From DASQEH01 sp963765725 (lineage in GTDB: Bacteria; Actinomycetota; Actinomycetes; Propionibacteriales; Nocardioidaceae): 64,000 nucleotides of DNA. Below, piece by piece: positions 26,527 through 34,199 of the stretch; within the stretch, counting starts at the first letter, position 1; each line of letters starts with the position of its first letter. The position numbers and the translations under genes are program-made. Under the pieces are notes generated by a model. It saw nothing but the letters and a program-made list of their open reading frames with translations. It was not told the origin of the DNA and ran no database searches. The stretch covers positions 1,054,001-1,118,000 of the forward strand of contig CAVXXI010000003.1 of the NCBI GenBank assembly GCA_963765725.1. Direction: 5' to 3'.

Positions 26527-27439
26527 CGATCGAGCAGACGTTGGAGCGGGAGTGGGAGCCCAACCCGCTCGGACCTCTCCAGAACCCCGGTCGCGGCGGT
26601 GGCCTCGTCGACGTGTTCCGGCGGCGCTACCTGTTGAGGCTGCTGGTCCGCAAGGAGCTGCGCGTCCGCTACCAGGGCTCGCCGGTCGGTCTGCTGTGGT
26701 CGTACGTGAAAACCCGCTGTCCGGTTCTTGATGTACTTCTGGGTGATCGGGCTGCTGATCGGCGCACACAAGCTGCCCGACCGCGCGCTGCACATCTTCT
26801 CGGGGGATGGTGATGGTGTCGTTCTTCACCGACGCCCTCACCTCGGGCTCCAAGCCGTGGTTCGCAAAAACAAGTCACTGGTTCGCAAGATCAACATGCC
26901 GCGCGAGATGTTCCCCGTCGCGACGATCGCCGTGTCGGCGTACCACCTCGTTCCGATGTACGTCATCTTGTTGATCGGCGGGTTCCTGTCCGGGCTGGCA
27001 CCCCGACATGATGGCCTTCGTCGCCGCCGGGATGGCGCTGGCGATCGTGATGCTCTTCGGCCTGGGCGTCGCCTTGCTGCTCAGCGCTTGGAACGTGTAC
27101 TTCCGCGACGTCTCCAACGTCGTCGACGTCCTCCAGACCGTCATCACCTGGACCGTGCCGATGATCTACCCCTTCGGCATCGTGATGGACCGGCTGCAGC
27201 ATGTCCATGCCGTGGTGTACGAGATCTACCTGTCCAGCCCGCTGTGCATCGCGGTGCTACTCAACAACCGTGGCTTCTGGACGCCGTCGTCGCCGACTCC
27301 GAAGATCTTCGAGCGGCAGGAGCTCCCGACACACCTGTTCGGCCGCGGGGCGATCATGATCGTCGTCGGGGTGGCGTTCGTCTTCTTCGCCCAGGCGGTC
27401 TTCGCGCGGCTCGAGGGCAACTTCGCGGAGAAGTTGTGA
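26523..27439 (+). pseudogene. ABC-2 type polysaccharide exporter permease (Wzm-like), frameshifted
   Basis: Membrane half of an O-antigen/teichoic/galactan-type exporter. N-terminus LLVRKELRVRYQGSPVGLLWSY is the family signature before TM1; later helices MYFWVIGLLIGA, VSAYHLVPMYVILLIGGFL, ALAIVMLFGLGVALLLSAW with the YFRDVSNVVDVLQT loop, and a last helix AIMIVVGVAFVFFAQAVF are present. Frame changes: extra A near 26711, extra G near 26804, a missing G near 26853 and an extra C near 26995. It overlaps glf and the ATPase gene by GTGA on each side, so the three form one translational unit. Confidence 0.78.
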
Positions 27440-28185
27440 CCAGTACGTCGGTGGTGGTCGACCGGGCGACGAAACACTTCAAGACGACAACCAGAAGACA
27501 CTCCGGAAGTTCGTCGTCAACGCCGCTACGTCGCAAGCCGCTGTCGAAGTCGTTCACGGCGTTGCGCGACATCTCCTTCACCCTCGATCAGGGCGACTCG
27601 ATCGGCCTGATGGGCCTGAACGGGTCGGGCAAGAGCACGCTCCTCAAGCTGATCTCCGGGGTCATGAAGCCCGACAAGGGGACCGTATTGACGCGGGGCC
27701 GGATCGCCGGCCTGATCGAGGTCGGGGCTGGGCTGCACCCCGACCTCTCCGGGCGCGAGAACATCTATCCTCAACGGTGCGATCCTGGGGATGAGCCGAG
27801 GCGGAGATCAACCGCAAGTTCGACTAGATCGTCGCGTTCTCCGAGCTCGAGTCCTTCCTCGACAACGAGGTCCGCCACTACTCGTCCGGCATGTTCATCC
27901 GGCTCGCGTTCGCGGTCGCGGTCCACACCGAGTGCGACATCTTCCTGATCGACGAGGTGCTCGCCGTGGGAGACCAGCCCTTCCGGCGCAAGTGCATGAA
28001 GCGGATCCGCGAGCTCAAGGGCGAGGGCCGCACAATGGTGTACGTCAGCCACAGCCCCACCAGGTACTCAGCCTGTGTGAGAGGGGCTGGTCCTGGAGGC
28101 GGGCAGGATGATCTTCGAAGGGTCCGCCGAGGATGCGGTGAAGGCGGTCGGGTACCTGCTCGACACCGATACCGAGGACGACTGA
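27436..28185 (+). pseudogene. ABC exporter ATPase (Wzt-like), broken by frameshifts and a TAG
   Basis: ATPase partner of the preceding permease. Visible motifs: Walker A LMGLNGSGKSTLLKLISG, signature YSSGMFIRLAFAVAVH, Walker B CDIFLIDEVLAVGDQPF and switch VYVSHS, plus ENIYLNGAILG after correction. Extra bases near 27769 and 27800, a TAG in place of a GAG-like codon at 27825-27827, and missing bases near 28065 and 28085 break it. No C-terminal carbohydrate-binding domain is present, as in galactan exporters. It ends 9 bp from the convergent galE. Confidence 0.76.
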
Positions 28186-28194
28186 GGGTCGACC

Positions 28195-29193
28195 TCAGGG
28201 CGGCGGGACGGCCGGCTCGCCGTGGACGGGTGCCCAGGCTTGCCAGGCGGAGTCGACCATCTCGGCCAGGGTCCGCTCGCTGCGCCACCCGAGGGTGTCC
28301 CTGATCCGGGAGACGTCGGCGACCAGCAGAGCGGGGTCCCCGGTCCGCCGCTCCACGACGGGGGCGTTCACGGCGTACCCGGTCGTCGCAGCGATCTGCT
28401 CCAGCACCTGCCGGACGGAGGCCCCCCTGCCGGTGCCGACGTTGAAGATCTCGTGCGGACGGTCGTCCCGGCTGAGGTAGTCGAGGGCGTCGATGTGAGC
28501 CGCGGCGAGGTCGACCACATGGACGTAGTCACGTACGCAGGTGCCGTCGGGCGTGTCGTAGTCGTCGCCGAAGATCTGAGGCTGCTCGCCTGCCACCAGC
28601 GCCTTGAGCGCGATGGGGATCAGGTTCAAAGCGGCGGGGTCGCCCAGCTCGGGCCACCCAGCGCCGGCGACGTTGAAGTAGCGCAGCCCGGCCCAGCGCA
28701 GCCCCCATGCCTGCGCCGCGTCGCGGCACAGCCACTCGCAGATCAGCTTCGTCCGGCCGTACGGGCTGATGGGTCGGCAGGTGACGTCCTCGTCGAGCGG
28801 GGCGTCGGCGGCCACGTCCGGGATGCCGTACGTGGCGGCGGACGACGAGAACATCAGCTTGTCGACGCCCGCCGACTCCATCGCGACGAGGAGATTCGCC
28901 AGGCCGCCGACGTTCTGGGTGTAGTACCACGCCGGACGCTGCGCGGACTCCCCGACCTGCTTCTTCGCCGCGATGTGGATCACGGCCTCCACCGTGTACT
29001 CGTGCAAGATCGCGACGAGCTTCTCTATGGCGTCGTCGGTCGCGATGTCAATCTGGACGAGCGGGGTGTCACCGACGCGGTCGGCCACGCCGGTGCTGAG
29101 GTCGTCGATGACGACCGCGTCACCGCGCGCCCGGAGCAGTCGCACGACATGTGCGCCGATGTAGCCGGCACCACCGGTCACGAGGATGGTCAC
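28195..29193 (-). CDS. galE: UDP-glucose 4-epimerase
   Basis: NAD-dependent epimerase interconverting UDP-glucose and UDP-galactose; here it would feed Glf for galactofuran synthesis. The 332 aa SDR protein has VTGGAGYIGAHVVRLL, the serine/threonine position in FSSSAATYG and the catalytic YxxxK in PYGRTKLICEW, followed by LRYFNVAGAGWP and FGDDYDTPDGTCVRDYVHV typical of GalE. It is convergent with the exporter ATPase gene. Its intact frame contrasts with the damaged genes just before it. Confidence 0.95.
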   Translation of the reverse strand: MTILVTGGAGYIGAHVVRLLRARGDAVVIDDLSTGVADRVGDTPLVQIDIATDDAIEKLVAILHEYTVEAVIHIAAKKQVGESAQRPAWYYTQNVGGLANLLVAMESAGVDKLMFSSSAATYGIPDVAADAPLDEDVTCRPISPYGRTKLICEWLCRDAAQAWGLRWAGLRYFNVAGAGWPELGDPAALNLIPIALKALVAGEQPQIFGDDYDTPDGTCVRDYVHVVDLAAAHIDALDYLSRDDRPHEIFNVGTGRGASVRQVLEQIAATTGYAVNAPVVERRTGDPALLVADVSRIRDTLGWRSERTLAEMVDSAWQAWAPVHGEPAVPPP

Positions 29194-29283
29194 GCACGAA
29201 GCCTAGCGGGCTGGCGCTCGGGCGCCGGAGCGGCTGCATAGGTTTTGCCGGCGGTCTTCACTGGGTTTCTCGGCAACGGCTTT

Positions 29284-29300
29284 CCCTTATGGGGTAAGGG
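29284..29300. promoter_or_regulatory. Inverted repeat CCCTTA-N5-TAAGGG, possible operator or weak hairpin
   Basis: A perfect 6-bp palindrome with a TGGGG centre lies 66 bp before the start of the small membrane protein gene in the 170 bp gap after galE. It is AT-rich compared with its surroundings. It could be an operator or the remains of a terminator; there is no further support. Confidence 0.3.
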
Positions 29301-29365
29301 ATCCCGCGAGCAGCACCACTGAATCGACGGCGCTCTGCCGATCTCGGACCCCCACTGGAGAACCC

Positions 29366-29797
29366 ATGACTGCCACTGCGACGACCCGGCAACCGACGAC
29401 CGACGACCGACGCCGACCACGGACCACGCCGTACCGGGTCCTGAGCGGCCTGACGAGCCTTGTGGTGATCCTGCAAGAGCTCTGGGCCGGCATCTTCCTC
29501 GAGCACGACGGGGAGCGGGACGCGGCGTCGAGCTGGATCGACGTGCACGCCCGCGGCGCCGACGTCGCGGTCGTGCTCGCACTGCTCGCTACCGTCGCCG
29601 CCATCGTCCGGCTTCGGGCACGCCGCGACCTGTGGCTCGGGAGCGGCCTCCTGACCGCGCTGCTCGTCGTCGAGTCGTACATCGGCGGTCTGATCCGCGA
29701 CGACGGCAAGGACACCAGGACGGCCGTCCACGTGCCGTTGGCGATGGCCGTCCTGGCCCTCGCGATCTGGCTCCCGGTGCGCGCCGGCCGCAGGTAG
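29366..29797 (+). CDS. Small membrane protein, unknown function
   Basis: A 143 aa protein with a charged N-terminus and about four hydrophobic segments (VLSGLTSLVVILQELWAGIF, GADVAVVLALLATVAAIVRL, LWLGSGLLTALLVVESYIGG and PLAMAVLALAIWLPV). GGAGAAC precedes the ATG. No family is recognised. It stands alone between galE and the TIGR03089 gene, which faces the other way. Confidence 0.7.
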   Translation: MTATATTRQPTTDDRRRPRTTPYRVLSGLTSLVVILQELWAGIFLEHDGERDAASSWIDVHARGADVAVVLALLATVAAIVRLRARRDLWLGSGLLTALLVVESYIGGLIRDDGKDTRTAVHVPLAMAVLALAIWLPVRAGRR

Positions 29798-29843
29798 CGC
29801 CCAGGCCCGCGTACCGCTGTGCCGCCGCGGCGGTCCTGGCAGG

Positions 29844-30593
29844 TCAGCGCGACGCCCAGACTGTGCTGGTCACCCGCTCCTGCGCGGCGATCGAGCTGCG
29901 TGCAGCCTCGTCGCAGTTCGTGACGAGGACGACGGACCCGCCGCTGACCAGCGGTGCCACGAGCGCCGTGCCCACGTCGTCGGGGTCGGCGGGGTTGGCA
30001 TCGGTCAGCAGGCGCCCGCCGGATGCCAGCCCGACCTCCGCCGCCGACTCGACGGCGCGGTCGACGAGCGTGCGGTGACTGAGCTCTGCTGTTGCGGTGA
30101 CGACCGCGACGTCGTCCGGTTCGACCTGGACGGGGGACAGCAGGGCGTCAGGCTGGCTCGGAACGGCGATGGCGAAGTCCAGCCAGCCTGGGGGGAGCGG
30201 CTCGGTGAACGGGGCCGCGAGCGGCCGGAGGGAGCAGGCGACCACCTGGCCCGCGAGCGTAGCCCCGGGTGCGACGGCGTCGGGACCGACGACGTCGGCA
30301 TCGACGTCGCAAGCGTCGGCAGTCACACGCAGGCCGGTGGTCCAGGCACCGAGCAGGACGACCGTCGACTGCCAGCAGGTCGGCAACCGAACCCGTACAT
30401 CGTCGCCGGGGTCGAGCATCAGCTCGTCAGCGAACAGGTTGGCGATCTTGTTGACCCAGTTGTCGAACGTCGTGACGCTGAGCTCGACGCGTTCGCCCGA
30501 CGACCCGTCGTAAAAGGTGACGAGAGGGCGACCGGGCTCGACCGCCAGTGCCCGGGCGAGCGCATCGATCACTGTGTCGGGGCGTGCAGGCAT
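29844..30593 (-). CDS. TIGR03089 family protein
   Basis: A 249 aa protein resembling the N-terminal part of AMP-binding enzymes but lacking the ATP motifs of true ligases. TTFDNWVNKIANLFADELML and PTCWQSTVVLLGAW identify the TIGR03089 family, found in actinobacteria beside mannose and LCP genes. Function is unknown. ATG 30593 is taken as the start; a TTG 6 bp upstream is possible. It is divergent from manC with a 22 bp gap. Confidence 0.85.
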   Translation of the reverse strand: MPARPDTVIDALARALAVEPGRPLVTFYDGSSGERVELSVTTFDNWVNKIANLFADELMLDPGDDVRVRLPTCWQSTVVLLGAWTTGLRVTADACDVDADVVGPDAVAPGATLAGQVVACSLRPLAAPFTEPLPPGWLDFAIAVPSQPDALLSPVQVEPDDVAVVTATAELSHRTLVDRAVESAAEVGLASGGRLLTDANPADPDDVGTALVAPLVSGGSVVLVTNCDEAARSSIAAQERVTSTVWASR

Positions 30594-30615
30594 CTGCAAA
30601 GACTAGGGTGTCGCA

Positions 30616-31734
30616 ATGTCTGCGAGCGCCGGCCGCCGAGTCGTCGACCTCTTCGCGGTGGTCCCGGCGGGGGGCGCCGGCACGCGGCTGTGGCCGCTGT
30701 CTCGTTCGGCGGCCCCGAAGTTCCTGCTGGACCTCGCCGGTACCGGCCGGTCCCTCCTCCAGCAGACGGTGGACCGTCTCACTCCACTCGTCGGCCCCGA
30801 CGGCGTTCTGGTCGTGACTGGACAGGCGCACGGGAAGGCCGTGCGAGCCCAGCTGCCCGACCTGCCCGCGGCGAACCTGCTGCTGGAGCCTTCGCCGCGG
30901 GACTCCACGGCAGCTATCGGGCTGGCTGCGGCGGTCCTCGTGCGCCGAAGCCCCGATGCGGTGATCGGCTCGTTCCCCGCCGACCATGTCATCTCCGACG
31001 TCAATGCCTTCGGAGCGGCCGTGGAACAGGCCGCGGCGGCTGCCAGAGCCGGGTACGTGACCACCGTCGGCGTGCGCCCGAAGTACCCGGCGACGGCGTA
31101 CGGATACATCGAGAACGGCGAACGCCTGGACATCGCCGGTGCCCCCTCCGCGCTGAGCGTGACGCGGTTCGTCGAGAAGCCGGACCGGCCCACGGCCGCC
31201 GCCTATCTGAGCAGCGGCGCCTTCTGGTGGAACGCCGGGATGTTCGTCAGCCGGGCCGACGTCCTGCTGGGGCACCTCGCTCGGCACCAGCCACTCCTGT
31301 TCGACGGCCTCAGCGCGATCGCCGACGCGTGGGACTGCGGGGACCGCGACTCGGCGATGTCGAGCCACTGGCCCGCGCTCGCCCGGATCGCGATCGACTA
31401 CGCCATCGCAGAGCCGGTCGCGGCAGAAGGCGGCTTCGCCGTGATCCCTGCCGACATCGGGTGGGACGACGTCGGCGACGTGGTCGCCCTCGCTGGCATC
31501 TTGGGCGGCCCGGGCGACGTGCAGATCCTCGGTGACCGCTCCAGGGTGCTCACCGTGGACTCGACCGGCCTGGTGGCCCAGTCCGGCGACCGGACCGTCA
31601 CGCTGCTGGGCGTCCGTGACGTCGCCGTACTCGACACCGGCGACGCGGTACTCGTGACCACGATGGCCGACGCGCAGCGGGTGAAGGACCTTGTCGCGGC
31701 CTGGCGGGACCGCGGCCGCCCCGACCTCCTCTGA
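30616..31734 (+). CDS. manC: Mannose-1-phosphate guanylyltransferase
   Basis: Makes GDP-mannose from mannose-1-phosphate and GTP. The 372 aa nucleotidyltransferase has the signature VPAGGAGTRLWPLSRSAAPK (nucleotide and metal site), SFPADHVI, VTRFVEKPDRPTA and WNAGMFVSRADV. There is no fused isomerase domain, so it is the single-function type. Phosphomannomutase ManB at 45.6 kb and the SIS isomerase at 47.2 kb would provide the substrate. Repeat array family 2 begins 2 bp after its stop codon. Confidence 0.94.
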   Translation: MSASAGRRVVDLFAVVPAGGAGTRLWPLSRSAAPKFLLDLAGTGRSLLQQTVDRLTPLVGPDGVLVVTGQAHGKAVRAQLPDLPAANLLLEPSPRDSTAAIGLAAAVLVRRSPDAVIGSFPADHVISDVNAFGAAVEQAAAAARAGYVTTVGVRPKYPATAYGYIENGERLDIAGAPSALSVTRFVEKPDRPTAAAYLSSGAFWWNAGMFVSRADVLLGHLARHQPLLFDGLSAIADAWDCGDRDSAMSSHWPALARIAIDYAIAEPVAAEGGFAVIPADIGWDDVGDVVALAGILGGPGDVQILGDRSRVLTVDSTGLVAQSGDRTVTLLGVRDVAVLDTGDAVLVTTMADAQRVKDLVAAWRDRGRPDLL

Positions 31735-31736
31735 CC

Positions 31737-31932
31737 GAGAGGTCAGGTAGTTCCCCACGAGGAGTCACGTGGTTCCTTTCGAGGAGTCAGGTAATTCCCC
31801 TTGAGGAGTCATTCAGTTCCCGCCGAGGAGTCACTAAGTTCCGCCGAGGAGTCCACGTAGCTCCCGCCGAGGAGTCAGGCAATTCCGGTCGAGGTCAGGT
31901 AGTTCCCTTTGAGGAGTCGGCGATGTCAATCG
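31737..31932 (+). repeat. Family 2 22-bp tandem array, plus-oriented arm (9 units)
   Basis: Nine head-to-tail units of 20-23 bp with core GAGGAGTCAGGTAGTTCCC start 2 bp after the manC stop (31737, 31759, 31781, 31803, 31825, 31846, 31869, 31891, 31911). The first 8 bases of the unit are well kept and the rest drifts. The units are sense to manC. Together with the mirrored arm at 32019-32206 this fills the 472 bp gap between manC and the VTT-like gene, in which I see no gene. Confidence 0.88.
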
Positions 31933-31983
31933 GTCTAAGCAACGTTGGGTCACTCTGTCTCGCCCGAGGGGTCACTCGTGTCC

Positions 31984-31999
31984 GACCAGAGCTCTGGTC
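31984..31999. terminator. Perfect palindrome GACCAGAGCTCTGGTC, possible two-way terminator
   Basis: A 16-base perfect palindrome extends outward with TGTCC on the left and GGACA on the right past a 4-base bulge. It lies close to the midpoint of the mirrored family 2 array, between two convergent genes. No U-tract follows, so intrinsic termination is uncertain. Confidence 0.45.
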
Positions 32000-32018
32000 T
32001 GACGGACATGGCCAACAG

Positions 32019-32206
32019 CCGGGAAGGTCGTGGCCCCTCGGCGGTAAAGAAGTGGCCCCTCGGCGGTAAAGAAGTGACCCCTCGGCGGTGAGGAAGGACC
32101 CCTCGAGGGGAACTACTTGACTCCTCAGAGGGAACTATGTGACCCCTCGCGGGGAAGGAAGTGACCGCTCGGCGGGAATTGCCTGGCCCCTCGGCGGGGG
32201 AGGGGC
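32019..32206 (-). repeat. Family 2 22-bp tandem array, minus-oriented arm (8-9 units)
   Basis: Units at 32040-32061, 32062-32083, 32084-32104, 32105-32126, 32127-32148, 32149-32170 and 32171-32192, with partial units at each end, carry the family 2 sequence on the minus strand (for example GAGGGGTCACTTC). The array touches the stop codon of the minus-strand VTT-like gene at 32207, so again units are sense to the gene they follow. Confidence 0.88.
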
Positions 32207-32680
32207 TCAGGAGAACAGGCCGCTGCCCTTCAGCAGGCCGACGCCGCCGAGGACGGCGGCGAACCGCAATGCCCTCCCCACGAAGGTGGTCAGGTAGAAC
32301 CAGAAGCGGTTGAAGTGGAGCTGGCCCGCGAGCACCGCCATGATCGCGAGCGGAGGGAATCCGAGGGTGGCGGAGAGAAAGAGCAGCGCCATGCCGACCC
32401 ACGGACGGTCGTCGATGCGCGACGTCCACTTGTCGTACTGCTGCTGCCAGCGTGGCGTGTCCATCTTCTTCTTGATATAGCTCCAGTTCATCGACGTCCG
32501 GCCGATCTCGTACCAGAAGACCTTGCCCACCGCCTGCCCCGCCGCCGCCACTACCGACAGGCCCCAGACGCCGGACGAGCCTCCCAGAGCCGCCACACCA
32601 GCGATGTACGCCTCGATGTTGATGAGCGGGAACAGCGCAGACGCCACGGCCACGCCGAAGGTGGCCAGCAGTACCTTCAC
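32207..32680 (-). CDS. Small VTT/DedA-like membrane protein
   Basis: A 157 aa membrane protein related to the VTT (SNARE-associated/DedA) superfamily, whose larger members move phospholipids or related lipids between leaflets. The N-terminal helix FGVAVASALFPLINIEAYIAG, the conserved GQAVGKVFWYEIGR re-entrant region and FLSATLGFPPLAIMAVLAGQL are visible. The GTG at 32680 overlaps the stop of the upstream CDP-alcohol phosphotransferase gene by 4 bp, suggesting a shared role in lipid head-group metabolism (inference). Confidence 0.82.
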   Translation of the reverse strand: MKVLLATFGVAVASALFPLINIEAYIAGVAALGGSSGVWGLSVVAAAGQAVGKVFWYEIGRTSMNWSYIKKKMDTPRWQQQYDKWTSRIDDRPWVGMALLFLSATLGFPPLAIMAVLAGQLHFNRFWFYLTTFVGRALRFAAVLGGVGLLKGSGLFS

Positions 32681-33366
32681 AGAGCCGCGTTCTCGGTGCC
32701 CCGATGTACGTCGCTGACCTTGGCGCATCCGGAGGGGACGGGCAGGCCGAGCCTGACCATCCAGCCCAGGGAAATCGTCTTGAGGCCGAGCAGCCCGCAG
32801 GCGATGACCCCGGCGACCCAGGCGTCCCGGGTCCAGACCATGAAAACGGCGAACAGCGCCGAGTTGAGGGCCTTGCCTGGCTTGGACCAGTTCCAGAGCC
32901 AGATCCGCCTGTCGACGAGGTAGAAGTAGTTGGGGCTCGAGAGCGGCCAGGCGAGGAAGGCCAACGACAGGTACATGTCGATGACCATGAACTCGGCCAG
33001 GTAGAGCCCCACCGGCACGACCATCGTGGGGTCGTACCAGGCGAACCCGACGTAGAACACCGCCGCCGAGATCCGGTCGCACATGATGTCGAGCGTCGCG
33101 CCGGTCCGGGTCTCGCGGTCGGTGAGCCGTGCCACGGCGCCGTCGGCCATGTCGCCCACCCAGTACACGCCGAGCGCCCACAGGAGCAGCGCGAGAGAAT
33201 GCTGGTGGGCACCGAGCAGGGCCAGCACGAGCGTCGCCGCGGTGCGGGCGAACGAGATGACGGTGGGCAGTGTCAGTACACGCTCGTTGCCGGCCTGCGC
33301 GCACTCGCGATGTGAGCAGCCGTCGACATCGCCACCGCTAACCGTCACCTGACGATCTTCTCTCAC
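32677..33366 (-). CDS. CDP-alcohol phosphatidyltransferase family protein
   Basis: Integral membrane enzyme that joins a CDP-activated group to an alcohol in phospholipid synthesis. The full catalytic signature D-G-x2-A-R-x8-G-x3-D-x3-D is seen in DGAVARLTDRETRTG followed by ATLDIMCDRI, so it should be active. Several helices follow. The 229 aa length counts from GTG 33366; a later GTG giving VLTLPTVISFAR is also reasonable, because the first ~28 residues are polar and Cys-containing and not typical. Product (PI-, PG- or other lipid) is not deduced. Confidence 0.88.
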   Translation of the reverse strand: MREDRQVTVSGGDVDGCSHRECAQAGNERVLTLPTVISFARTAATLVLALLGAHQHSLALLLWALGVYWVGDMADGAVARLTDRETRTGATLDIMCDRISAAVFYVGFAWYDPTMVVPVGLYLAEFMVIDMYLSLAFLAWPLSSPNYFYLVDRRIWLWNWSKPGKALNSALFAVFMVWTRDAWVAGVIACGLLGLKTISLGWMVRLGLPVPSGCAKVSDVHRGTENAAL

Positions 33367-33379
33367 TCGACAGTGGCGG

Positions 33380-34159
33380 TCACTGATGCCAGAGGAAACC
33401 CTCGGGCGCGTCGTCGTAAGGGAACCTCTTCATGAAGTCCTTCAATGCACCACCCGAGAAGGTCGAGCAGTACTGGCTCTCGCCCCAGGACTTCGCAGCG
33501 GACTCGGCCGTCGCGTAGTAGTTCGGGTCGTACGTGGGCTGGTGCACCGACCAGTGCGTGAACGCCACGTGCTTGCCGTCGGGGATGGGCTGCCCGTCGC
33601 CGTCGGTCTTCAGCCAGGGCGCGATGATCATGTTGTAGTGGGGGTCGTTGCCGTGCTGGTCGAACTTCTTGGCCGTGGCCTTCAGGTTCTGCATCTCGGC
33701 ACTGTTGTTCGCCACGGTGTCGTCGTACCAGACGATGGTCCAGCCGTGCTCGAGGTTGTGCACGAGGACCTCGACGGGTGGCCGGTCGGCGGCCGTGAAG
33801 AAGTGCAGGCCGGAGCTGTCGGGGGTCGGGTTGTGCGGGCCGAACGACGGAGGGGATGTCTTGTACAGCACCTTCGCGGTCGTGTGCTGACCGGCCCCGG
33901 TGGCCGAGTTCTGCCGGATCGCCTCGCAGCCGGCGCTGGTGGCCGGCGCGCCGATGTCGCCGAGGGCGGTGTTGTCGAGGGCGTTCTGCTGCTGCGTGTT
34001 GCGGTAGACCGAGTACCCGGCGACGCCGACGATGATGAGCGCCACCGCGACGCAGACCGCGACCACGGCGGTAGTACGGCGTCGCTCGGCAGTCTTCGCC
34101 TGCTTACGCATCTGCTCGACCATCTCGCGACGGTCGCGGTTGCTCTTGGACTTGCTCAC
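33380..34159 (-). CDS. DUF3105 membrane-anchored protein
   Basis: A 259 aa protein: basic N-terminus SKSKSNRDRREMVEQMRKQ, one transmembrane helix (AVVAVCVAVALIIVGVAGYS, about 32-51), then an extracytoplasmic DUF3105 domain with the family motif VLVHNLEHGWTIVWYDD and FTHWSVHQPTY. The histidines suggest a metal site but the function is unknown. GTG 34159 follows a GGAGGG at the usual distance; upstream codons have poor coding character. Confidence 0.86.
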   Translation of the reverse strand: MSKSKSNRDRREMVEQMRKQAKTAERRRTTAVVAVCVAVALIIVGVAGYSVYRNTQQQNALDNTALGDIGAPATSAGCEAIRQNSATGAGQHTTAKVLYKTSPPSFGPHNPTPDSSGLHFFTAADRPPVEVLVHNLEHGWTIVWYDDTVANNSAEMQNLKATAKKFDQHGNDPHYNMIIAPWLKTDGDGQPIPDGKHVAFTHWSVHQPTYDPNYYATAESAAKSWGESQYCSTFSGGALKDFMKRFPYDDAPEGFLWHQ

Positions 34160-34199
34160 CAGCGGCTCGACCCTCCCGGTCTTGTCACATCGATCGAGT

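Noticed and set aside
31737..32206. Insertion sequence with inverted repeats between manC and the VTT-like gene
   Set aside because: The inverted parts are tandem 22-mers and the centre (about 90 bp) has no transposase.
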